From Lumbricus terrestris (lineage: Eukaryota; Annelida; Clitellata; Crassiclitellata; Lumbricidae): a stretch of 64,000 bases of DNA. Position numbers and translations under genes: made by a program. The stretch covers positions 35,098,289 to 35,162,288 of the forward strand of contig OX457042.1 of the NCBI GenBank assembly GCA_949752735.1. Direction: 5' to 3'. The notes beneath the pieces are model-generated. The model was not told the origin of the DNA, did not search any database, and worked only from the letters and a program-made list of their open reading frames with translations. Positions 21,823 through 32,265 of the stretch are shown here, one piece after another (position 1 is the stretch's first letter; every line of letters starts with the position of its first letter).

Positions 21823-24321
21823 TTACCCAGCTGACGTCAAGTTTTCAGGCGGCCGTCCTCCAGAAGGTTCATCCAGCGATCTCCAGTTGTGGTCGTCAGA
21901 AGACCCGTTGCGGAGGGGGCACCCCCTTAAGAGATGAGAACTGCTGTCGCAATAGAAGCAGCGGCGCTCCTCTCTTGGCGAGTTCCGGCCACCGTCTCGC
22001 CTCCTCGTCAATGATGGCGACATCTGAGAACGATAATCCAGGTTTCGCCCGTTCCACGGATTCCCGCTCGGCGCTGGAGCGGAACTCCGTACAGCAAACA
22101 CACGACCGGCGATCGGGTTGTCTGGAGTATCGCTCACGGGTTGTTCCTGGTTGTCGTTCCGGGCAGCCTGCTGCTGCTGTCGAAGAGGGCAGAAGCGTGC
22201 TATATGGTCCGTCACTTGATGACACTCGTAGCACCTTCGGCCAGATCGTCCAACTTCCGGTTCTGCCGCCTGTCGGTATCCGCCCGCAGAATTCCAATAC
22301 CCTGGCCGGTTGTCGAAGTAACCGCGTCGGTTATTCCACCAGTAATTCCCGTTGGTGTTCGCCCGACCATTCCCGTTGAAGCCGTTTCTACCGCTCCACC
22401 ACCCATTATTGTTGTATCTGGATTGTGGCGCCGACAATGGTTGTCGCTCTTTCTTCTCTAACTGTTCTATGCGGTGTAGCAGGGCCTCCACCACTGATTC
22501 TTCTTCTTTTCTGACAGCGTTGACGCGTCCATATCGCCGTTCATTCAGTTCATGACCACCGGTTTCTGCTTTCTGATAACCGTCCAATCGCATCGCCACC
22601 TTGTAGGCTTCATCTAAGGATTTGGGCTCCCGCTCACGGATCTTCAGAGCGAGAGTTCGGTCTTTGAGGGCATCCAAGAATGCCCGAACAGCAATTGCCT
22701 CACTCTGGATAGTCGAAGAACCCGGATACGCCCGCGACGTCAGACGGCGAACGTCATCGACCAACGTGCCCATATCCTCATCAGACTTCTGTTTTCTGGT
22801 ACTGAGCTGTGTCTGGAACAAAGCTTGTTGCTCGGCATTTCCATATCTCTCCCGCAGTCGCTGGACCAGAGCCGTCCAAGTGTCCAAGCTATCCGCGCTT
22901 GATTCACTCAGCAAATTGGTTGCGGGTTCAACCAAAGCGACGACAAGTTGGTTCAATCTCTCTTCATCTGACCAGTCATTATTTTTCGCACAGACTGAGA
23001 ATCGGCGTAGAAAGATTTCAATATCAGTCCTCCCGCTGTAAGAACCGAGTTTTAGCCATTGCTTTGGCTTAGGCAAAGGAGTCGATGACGGTTTGACCTC
23101 GGGTACTTTAGCTGTTACGTCGGTCGATTCCGATTTCTTGGTTGTTCCGCCTGAGCAGGTCGATGGTAATTCCCAATCACCAATCGTTTGTGTTGCGACG
23201 GTGGTCATCGGGACGGTTTTGATCAGGCTACCCGAAACATTGGTAGACGTAGTTGTTTTATCGTCGCCAGTCGTTTCAACTCTCACCGGAAGTGTCGGCT
23301 TCAGTAGTAATGAACGAGGTACTTCGATGTCACGGCCGAATCCGAAACTCTGCGCGCCGAGGCAGGAGCTCATTCTCACCGATTCCGCTACTGTTGACCA
23401 CGGAGGGAAGATGGCGTCGCTTGGTCGAAGCGGATTGAGGCCAACTCGGTTGTCGCTGTTTTTGTAGAACGCAGTCGGAGCGTAGTTCGGAGCAGGAGGC
23501 ATCCACGATACGTATGGATAGTCGGGGCGAGAGCGCGGTTGCATCCAGTCGTCCGTCGCCATCGCTGCTGCTCCAGGATGAAGGTCAGGTCGAGCGTAGT
23601 CTCGACCAACCAAGGTCGAAGTTGCTCGGCCGTCAAAAGCGCCGTCGGCCATTGACAGGTAGGTCGGCCTCCCCGACGTTGATTGCAGAGTATCGACCAG
23701 GTTCATCGCCGTTCCCACTCTTTGTTGGTCGACGTGTGCGAGCGACGCTTGCATCCTCCATTGCGGATTTGGTCGAGGATGCTCGACGTGAGGAAGCAAT
23801 GAAGAGGTCAAGGGAAGTGGATTGACCTTATCACCCCCCTCCCGTGGCAATCTATTAGCGATCGGTTTGTTTGTTTCTACATATCTAACCTCTGGTTGCT
23901 GTGCTGTTTGCATTCTTTTATCAATGATTCTAACCGTCTTAGATTTAGATTCCATTATTTTACTGATCTCAATGTCTGCACTGCCATCATCAGACATTAT
24001 TTCCACATTATCTTCCAATTCCCTTTTCTTCCTTCTTTCAAAAGACATTGCAATTTCACCTCTTTCAACATAATCAGTTTCCTCCTCTAACCTATCGTCC
24101 CCAAAATCTCCAATATCAATTTGTACCTCACTTCTGGTACCAATTGTAACGCCCGCCCCCACCGTCATCCCCGGAGTCGCCACTTCCGGATCATCGTACG
24201 GTAAGGAGGCCGCGTGCTGCTGTGGGTGATAGTTCCGAGATATGGAGAGAGGATAAGAGGAGGTGACTCCCGGGTTCAAATCGAACTGATGAAATGGCGG
24301 CCAAATATCCCGGCTGCCCAA
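21823..24321 (-). CDS. Gag polyprotein of the LTR retrotransposon
   Basis: The open frame is 832 residues. Residues about 421-590 form a retrotransposon capsid domain (LGSYSGRTDIEIFLRRF, LRERYGNAEQQALFQTQL, then KSLDEAYKVAMRLDGYQ). An Asn/Gly/Arg/Tyr-rich linker follows, with two zinc knuckles: C697-x2-C700-x5-H706-x4-C711 (unusual spacing) and C788-x2-C791-x4-H796-x4-C801 (standard). Gag would package element RNA in cytoplasmic particles. The true N-terminus lies further upstream in the LTR (start at 24818), separated by a one-base deletion near 24322. No pol follows. Confidence 0.9.
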   Translation of the reverse strand: MGSRDIWPPFHQFDLNPGVTSSYPLSISRNYHPQQHAASLPYDDPEVATPGMTVGAGVTIGTRSEVQIDIGDFGDDRLEEETDYVERGEIAMSFERRKKRELEDNVEIMSDDGSADIEISKIMESKSKTVRIIDKRMQTAQQPEVRYVETNKPIANRLPREGGDKVNPLPLTSSLLPHVEHPRPNPQWRMQASLAHVDQQRVGTAMNLVDTLQSTSGRPTYLSMADGAFDGRATSTLVGRDYARPDLHPGAAAMATDDWMQPRSRPDYPYVSWMPPAPNYAPTAFYKNSDNRVGLNPLRPSDAIFPPWSTVAESVRMSSCLGAQSFGFGRDIEVPRSLLLKPTLPVRVETTGDDKTTTSTNVSGSLIKTVPMTTVATQTIGDWELPSTCSGGTTKKSESTDVTAKVPEVKPSSTPLPKPKQWLKLGSYSGRTDIEIFLRRFSVCAKNNDWSDEERLNQLVVALVEPATNLLSESSADSLDTWTALVQRLRERYGNAEQQALFQTQLSTRKQKSDEDMGTLVDDVRRLTSRAYPGSSTIQSEAIAVRAFLDALKDRTLALKIREREPKSLDEAYKVAMRLDGYQKAETGGHELNERRYGRVNAVRKEEESVVEALLHRIEQLEKKERQPLSAPQSRYNNNGWWSGRNGFNGNGRANTNGNYWWNNRRGYFDNRPGYWNSAGGYRQAAEPEVGRSGRRCYECHQVTDHIARFCPLRQQQQAARNDNQEQPVSDTPDNPIAGRVFAVRSSAPAPSGNPWNGRNLDYRSQMSPSLTRRRDGGRNSPREERRCFYCDSSSHLLRGCPLRNGSSDDHNWRSLDEPSGGRPPENLTSAG
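24125..24144 (-). other. Primer-binding site, tRNA-Leu type
   Basis: Directly after the 5' LTR the minus strand reads ATTGGTACCAGAAGTGAGGT. TGGTnnCAGAAGTGnG resembles the complement of a tRNA-Leu 3' end. It would prime minus-strand DNA synthesis. Confidence 0.6.
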
Positions 24322-24818
24322 CTCCTGTATGAAACTGGAGCCTTGTTGGACAGACGCTCACTTCTGCGTAATATACCCGGGTGGTGGGCGTAATCTTTTG
24401 GCCTAGCGCCCAAACTTTCTTCCAGGCCGATGGTCGAATGGTAAGGCGCGTCCGCAGTGGTAATGGCGGTGGAGCTAGGTCCAGAGTTCAAACCCACAGC
24501 AGATCTTGGAATCGGCGATGCTTCGAGTCTCTCTAAGCGTGACACAACCTCCGTCAACGCTTCTCTCACGTTAGAGTGCACAGCAGAGATTTCATCTCTG
24601 ACATTCAACTGCACAGAGGAAATAGCGTCTTCAACATTGGACTGTACTGATGAAATAGCATCTTCAACATTGGACTGTACTGATGAAATAGCATCTCTAG
24701 TTTCCCTAGCCTGCGACTGCATGGATGAATGCATGGAAGTTATAGCCTCCATTACCACCTCCAATGAGGAGGGGGGCCTGGACGGCTGGGCAGGAGTGAC
24801 CGGCCTAGAATCCTCCAT
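24276..24818 (-). pseudogene. Gag N-terminal segment inside the 5' LTR, frameshifted
   Basis: This 180-codon frame starts MEDSRPVTPAQ. It has three or four near-identical 11-residue units (DAISSVQSNVE), which look like a coiled coil or oligomerisation segment, followed by a Pro/Ser-rich part. Against the 3' LTR copy (from 19266 downwards), one C is missing from the CCCAACTCC run near 24320. The frame therefore leaves the main Gag frame. The 3' LTR copy keeps the frame. Confidence 0.8.
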
Positions 24819-25690
24819 TAGCGCTATATCAGTTTCCTTTATAGCAATGAATTGAGTCAGTAGATTCGAGAATGTTTCTTATTATTGACAATCAATTAAC
24901 TCTTCAAGCGACAACAGTTACATTCAATACAATTAAAATAATACACTTATGCAATTGTCAAATACAATCTATGCAACCAACACATAGACCAGAGGATCAC
25001 ACATGAATATTCCCCGGTTTAGTTCTAAGTCCCCAGGCCAATTTAACGGATAGCCCAAATTGTCTAGCAATGATCGCGTTCATTCCTAACATACCCCAAA
25101 TTCCGTCGCGGTGGACAGGACTGAGATGGGATGCGAAGAATCCAGAGTACGAACCTCGGAGACATGCATCGATGAAGTAGCGCCGAAAGTAATCCAAAAA
25201 CGATGAATTCCCGAAGATAGGCGACGAACGACACCGAACGGTTATTAACCTGACGAAAATTATATGACGATCAATTGGCGCCACGTAAGCAACAAACTTT
25301 CAAATCATCGCACGAGGGGCAACAGAATTCGAAGACGACGTATAACTTCGCTCCTGCGAAAGATAGAGACGAAAAGCCCAAGACGAAAGACCAACAGAGC
25401 CGACAACAATGACGAATCGACGCAGAACCGATATCTATGAAATATTATATTCAACTCCTGTCGAAGAATGAAACGGCGAACATAATCCGTGAACTCTCGA
25501 AAGGACTACGAGATACAACTGCGCCATAATTTAGACGACGAACTAAAACGATTCGTTCTCCGACATTTCTTCTCAATCCCGGCGTAGTCTTCTACTTCCT
25601 CGTCTTCTGCCTTTGTCTTTGTCCTCCTAACACGACTTCACTCTTGCGGGATCCACATTGTCTTCTGCCCAACCGTCGACAGTGCGCGGG

Positions 25691-25700
25691 TCTTATATAG
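25691..25700 (-). promoter_or_regulatory. TATA box of the LTR promoter
   Basis: CTATATAAGA on the minus strand of the 5' LTR. The same box occurs in the 3' LTR near 20132-20141. Its position sets the U3/R boundary. Confidence 0.65.
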
Positions 25701-26317
25701 AGCCTTCTGACGTCACGAAACTGCGCATTTGGAAATGCCAGGTGTTGCTTCTACGCAGTAGAAATCTACTGCGTCGCAGAAAAGCTGCCAACGTCGTAGA
25801 TATTATTGCGCATTAGAAAATCCGCCAAAGTCAGTCCCAGCCATGCCCTCTATCTACCATTCTGGTCTGTCTGAGAGTATCGGTCTCTCTCTCTCTCTCT
25901 CTCTGCCTCTTAAACCGCGCCCTCTGACTACAGCGTGTCCTTCTTTCTATCCGGCTCGGTATCTCTACCTGCCACAGCGACTCTGTCTGTCGCGAGACGG
26001 CGCCAGCAGTAATTAAAACGCGACATTGAGCGCCGACCGCCCACGCAATCGTCGCATCGACGCGAGATGGCGCCAGCGACCTAGACCTACCGCGAGCAAT
26101 TAAAACCCGACATCGCGACGACGTAGGCCTATCTCGTCGCGAAGGCAATTAAAACGCGACAAAGGCCTATCTCGTCGCGAAGGCAATTAAAACGCGGCTA
26201 TGCCAATGGCCACGCTCCAATATATAATAATATACCGATCACCCGAAGCTCAAATGGCGGATTCCAAAAATAACTATCGGAAGCCGTAACGTCACGTCAT
26301 ACGGGGCGTTACATTCG

Positions 26318-26612
26318 TACGTAGGCTATCTGAAAATCTGGGCATTATTTATGGCGGGACGGGTTAAGGCAAAAAGCAAAATTCACCGGCAAACGCCGGC
26401 CGTCCCGGAAAGGTGGTGAACATGCCCCGCAGGGGCGGGTGGGAGATGGGTTGGAAATGCCGGCCACCCCGGAGGGGTGGCGAACCCGCCCTGTGGGATA
26501 TGAGTTGTGACCAAAAATCTAGGGTGGCGAACCCGCCCCGCAGGGGCAGCTGGGAGCTGGGTTGGGGACGAAAAACCGATATTTTCCGGGCAACGCCGGG
26601 TAATTCAGCTAG
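26318..26612 (+). mobile_element. Helitron copy 3, 3' part
   Basis: It continues the Helitron text cut at 18591 (CGTACGTAGGCTATCTG, homologous to 12299-12315) and ends with CCGGGCAACGCCGGG hairpin, TAATTCAGCTAG|T. GC-rich inverted blocks at 26390-26540 match copy 2. Confidence 0.82.
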
Positions 26613-26820
26613 TAATATATAGTTGCGCATTGACATATTGTAGCGGAACCGGGGCTGGGCGAATCACCATGATGACCTGCACCAGCCCCAGTCATGAGGT
26701 TTTCTTCTGTCCGTCCGCGGGATGAGGCTTCAGTTGTAGGCTGAAAACTAACCGACTAGGCTTAAGCACTGTTATATGTAGAACAGCAATGTAAACAACA
26801 GATTTACAGCCGGTACACAG

Positions 26821-27260
26821 TTCTCAATGGCTTCTAAAGCGCCACCACGTCGGCCACTCGACCACTGACGACTATGGTCTGTTGGCGCTCCTCTGTCCAT
26901 CACACCTCGGGCTTTTCATTCGAAACTTAAGACACTCCTTTTCACGATCTCTTACCCTATCTCAACTGATCCTCCACCCTCCAATTCCCGGCCCAGACGA
27001 CACCCACCTTAGTAGCTGTTCCGCCCCTCTGACCCTATGGTAACTCGACCCGGACCACCACGGACTACTCTCACGGACAACCCTTCTAACACAACGCATT
27101 TGATCCTGATCCAATGGTAACTCGACTCGGACCACCACGGACTATTCTCATGGACAACCCTTCTAACGCAACGCAGCGCTCGTGAATAAGCTGGTGCCCT
27201 GCGCTTGGCTTTCGAGTGGCGCTTTAGAAATCTCGAGTTTACGATTACGATTACGATTAG
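26821..27260 (+). mobile_element. CR1/L2-like LINE 3' tail
   Basis: It is homologous, in inverse orientation, to 3032-3400: same duplicated UTR block of about 75 bp (27035-27175), same stretch TTTCATTCGAAACTTAAGAC, and the same (GATTAC)n end at 27240-27258. It is truncated before the coding region. Confidence 0.8.
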
Positions 27261-27409
27261 GCAGACACAGAACTTCAAGACCGATGCCTATACATGATGT
27301 AGCTCAAGGCCGAGATTCAAGACTTCTCGTGCTGCTCTCCGAGTTCGAATTCTCAATGAGGCATGCAAGTCTCCTAATATAGCCTACCTTCCGTGCGTAG
27401 ATGCATGGT

Positions 27410-28562
27410 AGCCTATAGGTAGATGAGGTAGACGGTAGATGTAGAAAAAGTAGATGTCGTCTATGTAGATGTAGTCTAGGTAGATGAGGTAGACGGTAGA
27501 TGTAGACTACGTAGGTGTAGTCTAGGTAGACGAGGTAGACGGTAGATGTAGACAACGTAGATGTAGTCTATGTAGATGAGGTAGACGGTAGATGTAGACA
27601 AAATAGATGTAGTCTATGTAGATGAGGTAGACGGTAGGTGTAGACAAAGTAGATGTAGTCTATGTAGATGAGGTAGACGGTAGATGTAGACAACGTAGAT
27701 GTAGTCTATGTAGATGAGGTATACACGGTAGATGTAGACAAAGTAGATGTAGTCTAGGTAGATGAGGTAGACGGTAGGTGTAGACAAAGTAGATGTAGTC
27801 TATGTAGATGAGGTAGACGGTAGATGTAGACAAAGTAGATGTAGTCTAGGTAGATGAGGTAGATGGTAGATGTAGACAAAGTAGATGCAGTCTAGGTAGA
27901 TGAGGTAGATGGTAGATGTAGACAAAGTAGATGTAGTCTAAGTAGATGAGGTAGATGTAGACAAAGTAGATGTAGTCTAGGTAGATGAGGTAGACGGTAG
28001 ATGTAGACAGAGTAGACAGAGTAGACGGTAGGTGTAGACAAAGTAAATGTAGTCTATGTAGATGAGGTAGACGGTAGATGTAGACAACGTAGATGTAGTC
28101 TATGTAGATGAGGTATACACGGTAGATGTAGACAAAGTAGATGTAGTCTAGGTAGATGAGGTAGACGGTAGGTGTAGACAAAGTAGATGTAGTCTATGTA
28201 GATGAGGTAGACGGTAGGTGTAGACAAAGTAGATGTAGTCTATGTAGATGAGGTAGACGGTAGATGTAGACAAAGTAGATGTAGTCTAGGTAGATGAGGT
28301 AGATGGTAGATGTAGACAAAGTAGATGCAGTCTAGGTAGATGAGGTAGATGGTAGATGTAGACAAAGTAGATGTAGTCTAAGTAGATGAGGTAGATGTAG
28401 ACAAAGTAGATGTAGTCTAGGTAGATGAGGTAGAATGGTAGATGTAGACAAAGTAGATGCATAGTCTATGTAGATGTAGACTAGCTAGATGAGGTAGATG
28501 GTAGATGTAGACGGTAGATGGAGATAGTAGATGTAGACTGTATATGTAGACTAAGTAGATGA
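27410..28562. repeat. 46-bp minisatellite, about 24 units
   Basis: The unit is close to GTAGATGTAGTCTAGGTAGA + TGAGGTAGACGGTAGATGTA + GACAAA. Variants (TATACACGG, AGATGCAG, GACGGTAGGTG) recur with a period near 394 bp, for example TGAGGTATACACGG near 27714 and 28108, showing a higher-order repeat. The minus-strand frames rich in Tyr-Ile-Tyr are products of the repeat, not genes. Confidence 0.95.
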
Positions 28563-28599
28563 CACAGGCAGGAGTACACTGCGCAGGAAAATTACTGTC

Positions 28600-29000
28600 A
28601 AGCACAAGGGATTTTCACAATATTAAGTATTTTTAGCCACACTATGTCATATCAAAGATGATTGGTGTCGCCCTCCTCCTTTATCCAGGCCTGGGACAGG
28701 CACTGTCAGAGTGCGAACACAACATCATATTGTGTATAATGATGTTCACATTTTATACCGATTTATGACAATTATTGCAAAGACTATACACAGAGAACTA
28801 CATTAATTGATTAGCCTAGACCTACACCAATTTTTTCAATAAATGATGCCAACCCAAATTATTGATTTGAAGAGCAACTGATATCAGACGGTTCAGACTT
28901 TGGTAATTTGTCTTCTGTAGCCTGAATCCTGGAAAACTAATTTGTTGGAGCCCGAATGAAAGCACACGTTGGAAACTTGTCACCAGTGCTATCCAACGTG
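28600..29000. repeat. Diverged duplication, copy 1 (partner 32400-33060)
   Basis: Words such as CTTTATCCAGG, TTCACATTTTATACCGATTT and TTTGTCTTCTGTAGCCTG are shared in the same order with 32400-33060. Both copies are non-coding. They bracket the (GTCA)n tract and the GC-rich block. Confidence 0.6.
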
Positions 29001-29038
29001 CGGCCCGCGGGCCGCACGTTGGACAGCACTGGTGACAA
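28977..29038. repeat. 62-bp near-perfect palindrome
   Basis: Two 31-bp arms meet with no spacer at 29007/29008 (CGTGCGGCCCG|CGGGCCGCACG) and have one mismatch in the central 54 bp. The arm starts CAGTGCTATCCAACG, which resembles a hAT terminal repeat. Flanks read as inverse rather than direct repeats, so no target duplication is visible. Confidence 0.85.
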
Positions 29039-29710
29039 TCTACGGGAGCCTACGGGAGCCTAACGTCATGTAGACACCGAGCCAGGAACGAGAGCCCAAG
29101 CATAATTGAGGGAAGTGTATTCCAAAAGGATGGTGTAATAATAATAGCAAAGGATCGAACTTGAACAATAATGGTCATAGCTCGTGGGACAAGAAGTCGA
29201 ACCGTCCGGAGATCGGGTAGGCTGATGAGAATATGTAGAAAGGGAAGAACAGATTAACGAAATCCCTTAGATATTTCGGCGAAAGACCCAGTTTGGACTT
29301 GACAACCAAAGCAGAGACTTTATAGCAACTCGTCATGAGGCACTCACAGAGAATGTAATAATGGCCAAGTTGACTGCATAGATGGGTAAAAAAATTATGA
29401 GCCAATCAGTCAAACACCGAACAATCGATGAAGACCAATAAGGCAACGAATCACTGAACTTTTCCACCCAACAATCTATAAATGAAGGACGTGATAATTA
29501 TGAAGAAAACTATCTATAAATAAGGTTTTTGGAAAGGTCATTCTACAGAGACGTTACTTCTGCGCCTTCTTTCAGCGAGTTGATGGTTCCATCTGTCAAT
29601 CCGTTAGTCAATCAATTAACCTCTTTTTAGTCAATCAATGAATTGTTCAGTCAATCATAAGACGGGTGTAGTAAAATAATGTGTTGAATCAGTCAATAAA
29701 AATTTCCTCC

Positions 29711-29921
29711 GTCAGTCAGTCAGCCAGTCAGTCAGTCAGTCACTCTTTTTAGCTCAGTCAGTCAGTCAGTCACTCTTTTTAGCTCAGTCAGTCAGTCAGT
29801 CAGTCAGTCAGTCACTCTTTTTAGCTCAGTCAGTCGGTCAATCGGTCAGTCAGTCAGTCAGTCAGTCAGTCACTCTTTTTAGCTCAGTCAGTCGGTCAAT
29901 CGGTCAATCGGTCAGTCAGTC

Positions 29922-29953
<32 letters not shown>

Positions 29954-30027
29954 AGTCAGTCAGTCAGTCAGTCAGTCACTCTTTTTAGCTCAGTCAGTCG
30001 GTCAATCGGTCAATCGGTCAATCGGTC

Positions 30028-30059
<32 letters not shown>

Positions 30060-30256
30060 ACTCTTTTAGCTCAGTCAGTCGGTCAATCGGTCAATCAGTC
30101 AGTCAGTCAGTCAGTCAGTCAGTCAGTCAGTCAGTCAGTCAGTCAGTCAGTCACTCTTTTAGCTCAGTCAGTCGGTCAATCGGTCAATCGGTCAGTCAGT
30201 CAGTCAGTCAGTCAGTCAGTCAGTCAGTCAGTCAGTCAGTCAGTCAGTCAGTCAGT
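29711..30256. repeat. (GTCA)n array with CTCTTTTTAGCTCAGTCAGT inserts
   Basis: GTCA tracts are punctuated seven times (near 29742, 29773, 29814, 29872, 29980, 30061 and 30153) by ACTCTTTT(T)AGCTC followed by CGGTCAATCGGTCAAT. It is a composite minisatellite of variable unit length. Confidence 0.92.
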
Positions 30257-30299
30257 AACTCAGTCACTCATGTGGTCAGTCAATTATTTGGTTCAATTT

Positions 30300-32265
30300 C
30301 TCTTTAGGATATCATGTGGCGGACAGGCCACAAGAGAGATACGAGTAAAAGATAATTTTCCGGTACATAGCGGGAGTAACCCTGACTCTCGTTAGGTAGC
30401 CATTTGGCTTAGTAGAAAAGAAACTGAAACCGGTTTCGTTCAAATTTAGGTTTCGGTCATTGTATACGGAAGACCGATGGGGGCTTTTAAGCCAAAGTAT
30501 AGAGTGTTGCCGGTGGAATAAAGCCTGCCATACGGTGCGTTGCTTATAACGTGGAGTAGTTGCCGACTACTCCATACGTACTGTGTTCGTGAATTCGTTC
30601 ATAGTTAAATCGGTTGTGTTCGACTGTCTCTACAGGATTGGCATTGGCCATTCGAACATAATTGGGCGATCCTGATATACGCGGTTGTGAGGGCTCAGGT
30701 AGATGATCTGTCGGGGTTCGTCACTCTGTCATCGATCTCTCGGGGTTCAATCTTCTGTTTCAGGGGTACGGGTTACTAGGCCGGAGACGCCGCAGCTCCG
30801 TTGGTCTGCGGAAGTGTTACAGTTGTATAGGGTGAAATCCCCTGGTGAAGTATCCGGTTACCGTTTGGCTACACGTGTTAGTGATTCTGCAGGGCTTGGG
30901 TTGGGCTCCTACCTGCAAGGGAAGCTACGTGTTGCATTCACGATCCTGCCGTCTTGGCGATCGTCGAGAGTCTTTTGAGCGTAACGTGAGGGTTACGGGT
31001 TTTCTGGAGTGGAGAGGGTGACTCCACGGGTGCGCATGAAGCCGAAGATTCGGTGATATACGTTCGATTTAGTAAAGCAAGGGCACCAAGTTCTTCGGGT
31101 AATATATATTGGTACAGTAGAGAGTTATCGCTCCCCTCGGGTAGAGGATCGTTTGTGGGCTTAGCAAACTAGGAGCAAGGGAAGCAGATTAAAGCTTGAG
31201 AGTAAAGACCAAGTTTTGAGATCAGGGTTTTTTACCTGAGGTCCGTAACTGTTGAGTTAAGGGCGAAGGCGCCAGTAGTGTACAAGGCAAATAATAAGTC
31301 TCTTCAGAGACGGGGCTACCCGATACCTGTTCCCCAAGACCGCCAGGTATTTTATTTTTTTCCTCCGTTTCCCGTGAACCGACCAGCATCCACCACGACG
31401 CTCTTCCGAGCGCCCGAGAAAGCTAAGTCTCGGTGAGGCGCCGGTTGTTGCCGTTGGACGTGGGACGAGTGAGGCGAGCACTCGGGAAGCGCACCGCGTA
31501 CTTGGTACACGGCGGCGGTGCGTGTTCCGTGGACAGGCTAAGTGTTAAAGTCGGGAGTTCGGCCGCTGCCGGTCTCGATTGCTGCCGGGCTTCAGCTCGA
31601 CTCTGCCCGGTAGCGTGTGAGCAGCGTGAGCCGTCTCTCCGTGGAACTCACTGTTACCGAAATGAGAACACGGTCGTGGCGCATCCTCGGCCTGGGGCCG
31701 TTGGATTGGTCCTGGTTTCAGGCACTTTGGTTGCCGGGAAAGGGCATGCGCTCAGTAGTCCCGTCGGTGGCGAGGGCTCGGTGGGTGCCCGGTGCAGCAT
31801 GGTACGCAAGAGTAAAGACGAACAGGGCAAGAAGACAAAGACCGAAGGCGCGACGGGTGGCGCACGGCGAGGCCGCTCTTCCGGTGGGACAACGGACCCT
31901 GTGTTGGGAGTCGGCCATCCTCCATCTCAGGACGTCGCCTACTCGGCGACCGCGGACTCGGCAGAGAGCGGGTCCGACGATACGGCGCTGCACACCCGGT
32001 CGCAGGCGTCGGTGTCAGGGGCTTCTTCGACCGCCAGTGAAAGCGACAACGGCGCGCACGGCGCAGACAGCGACTCGGGAGATCCAGGCAATCCTGGTAA
32101 GAGCGCGGGTCTCTCGGGTCCTGGGCAGTCCGAGACTCTTGATGGTGCAGGGGCCACCGAGGAAGACCGACCCGGTCATTCAGAGGCGCTTGCGGCCGAC
32201 GGCAAGAGGGAAGCGGCGCAGGCGTTGTCTGCTGAGGGTCGGACGCCACAATCATATGATTAAAG
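30300..32265 (+). other. GC-rich block of unknown nature
   Basis: The base composition changes sharply from the AT-rich surroundings. There are no introns or repeats I can recognise. An open frame occupies its 3' part (31433-32263). It may be the 5' end of a retroelement (long leader plus start of a gag-like frame), because it begins TGTGGCGG after a simple repeat and is followed by AT-rich DNA, but no LTR pair, primer site or known domain was found. Confidence 0.4.
31799..32263 (+). CDS. Ser/Gly/Asp-rich reading frame, function unknown
   Basis: The frame is open from 31433, but the ATG at 31799 has the better context (A at -3, G at +4, GCAGCATGG). From there the product is 154 residues: a basic start (MVRKSKDEQGKKTK), then low-complexity Ser/Gly/Asp/Glu-rich sequence, ending TPQSYD. 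No domain, signal peptide or membrane span is seen. It is compatible with the disordered N-terminus of a gag-like protein or a nuclear protein. The opposite strand is also open because of high GC, which lowers confidence. Confidence 0.3.
   Translation: MVRKSKDEQGKKTKTEGATGGARRGRSSGGTTDPVLGVGHPPSQDVAYSATADSAESGSDDTALHTRSQASVSGASSTASESDNGAHGADSDSGDPGNPGKSAGLSGPGQSETLDGAGATEEDRPGHSEALAADGKREAAQALSAEGRTPQSYD

Larger units (their letters stand above)
18592..26313 (-). mobile_element. Gag-only LTR retrotransposon
   Basis: This is a 7722-bp element with two long terminal repeats (18592-20755 and 24145-26313) that differ at few positions. Both start TGTAACGCC and end GGCGTTACA. Target duplication TTCG flanks it (18588-18591 and 26314-26317), and removing it restores the Helitron sequence CTTCGTACGTAGG. 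The only large frame is gag on the minus strand. From the gag stop to the 3' LTR there is about 1.07 kb without coding potential, so protease, reverse transcriptase and integrase are absent. It must be mobilised by another element's enzymes. High LTR identity points to a recent insertion. The Gag and the 4-bp duplication suggest the Ty3/Gypsy group. Confidence 0.9.
24145..26313 (-). repeat. LTR, 5' copy
   Basis: It is a 2169-bp copy. On the minus strand a canonical TATA box (CTATATAAGA, 25691-25700) places transcription start near 25665, so U3 is about 640 bp. The rest of the LTR is R-U5, which includes the Gag start. A short CT microsatellite and GCGAAGGCAATTAAAACGCG direct repeats lie in U3. 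Confidence 0.88.

Noticed and set aside
27304..28605. Tyr-Ile-Tyr-Leu repeat proteins on the minus strand
   Set aside because: Produced by the 46-bp minisatellite; the unit is not a multiple of three, so no single frame runs through the array.
29711..30256. Regularly interrupted repeats that look superficially like a CRISPR array
   Set aside because: Spacers are themselves GTCA repeats and the genome is eukaryotic; it is a composite minisatellite.
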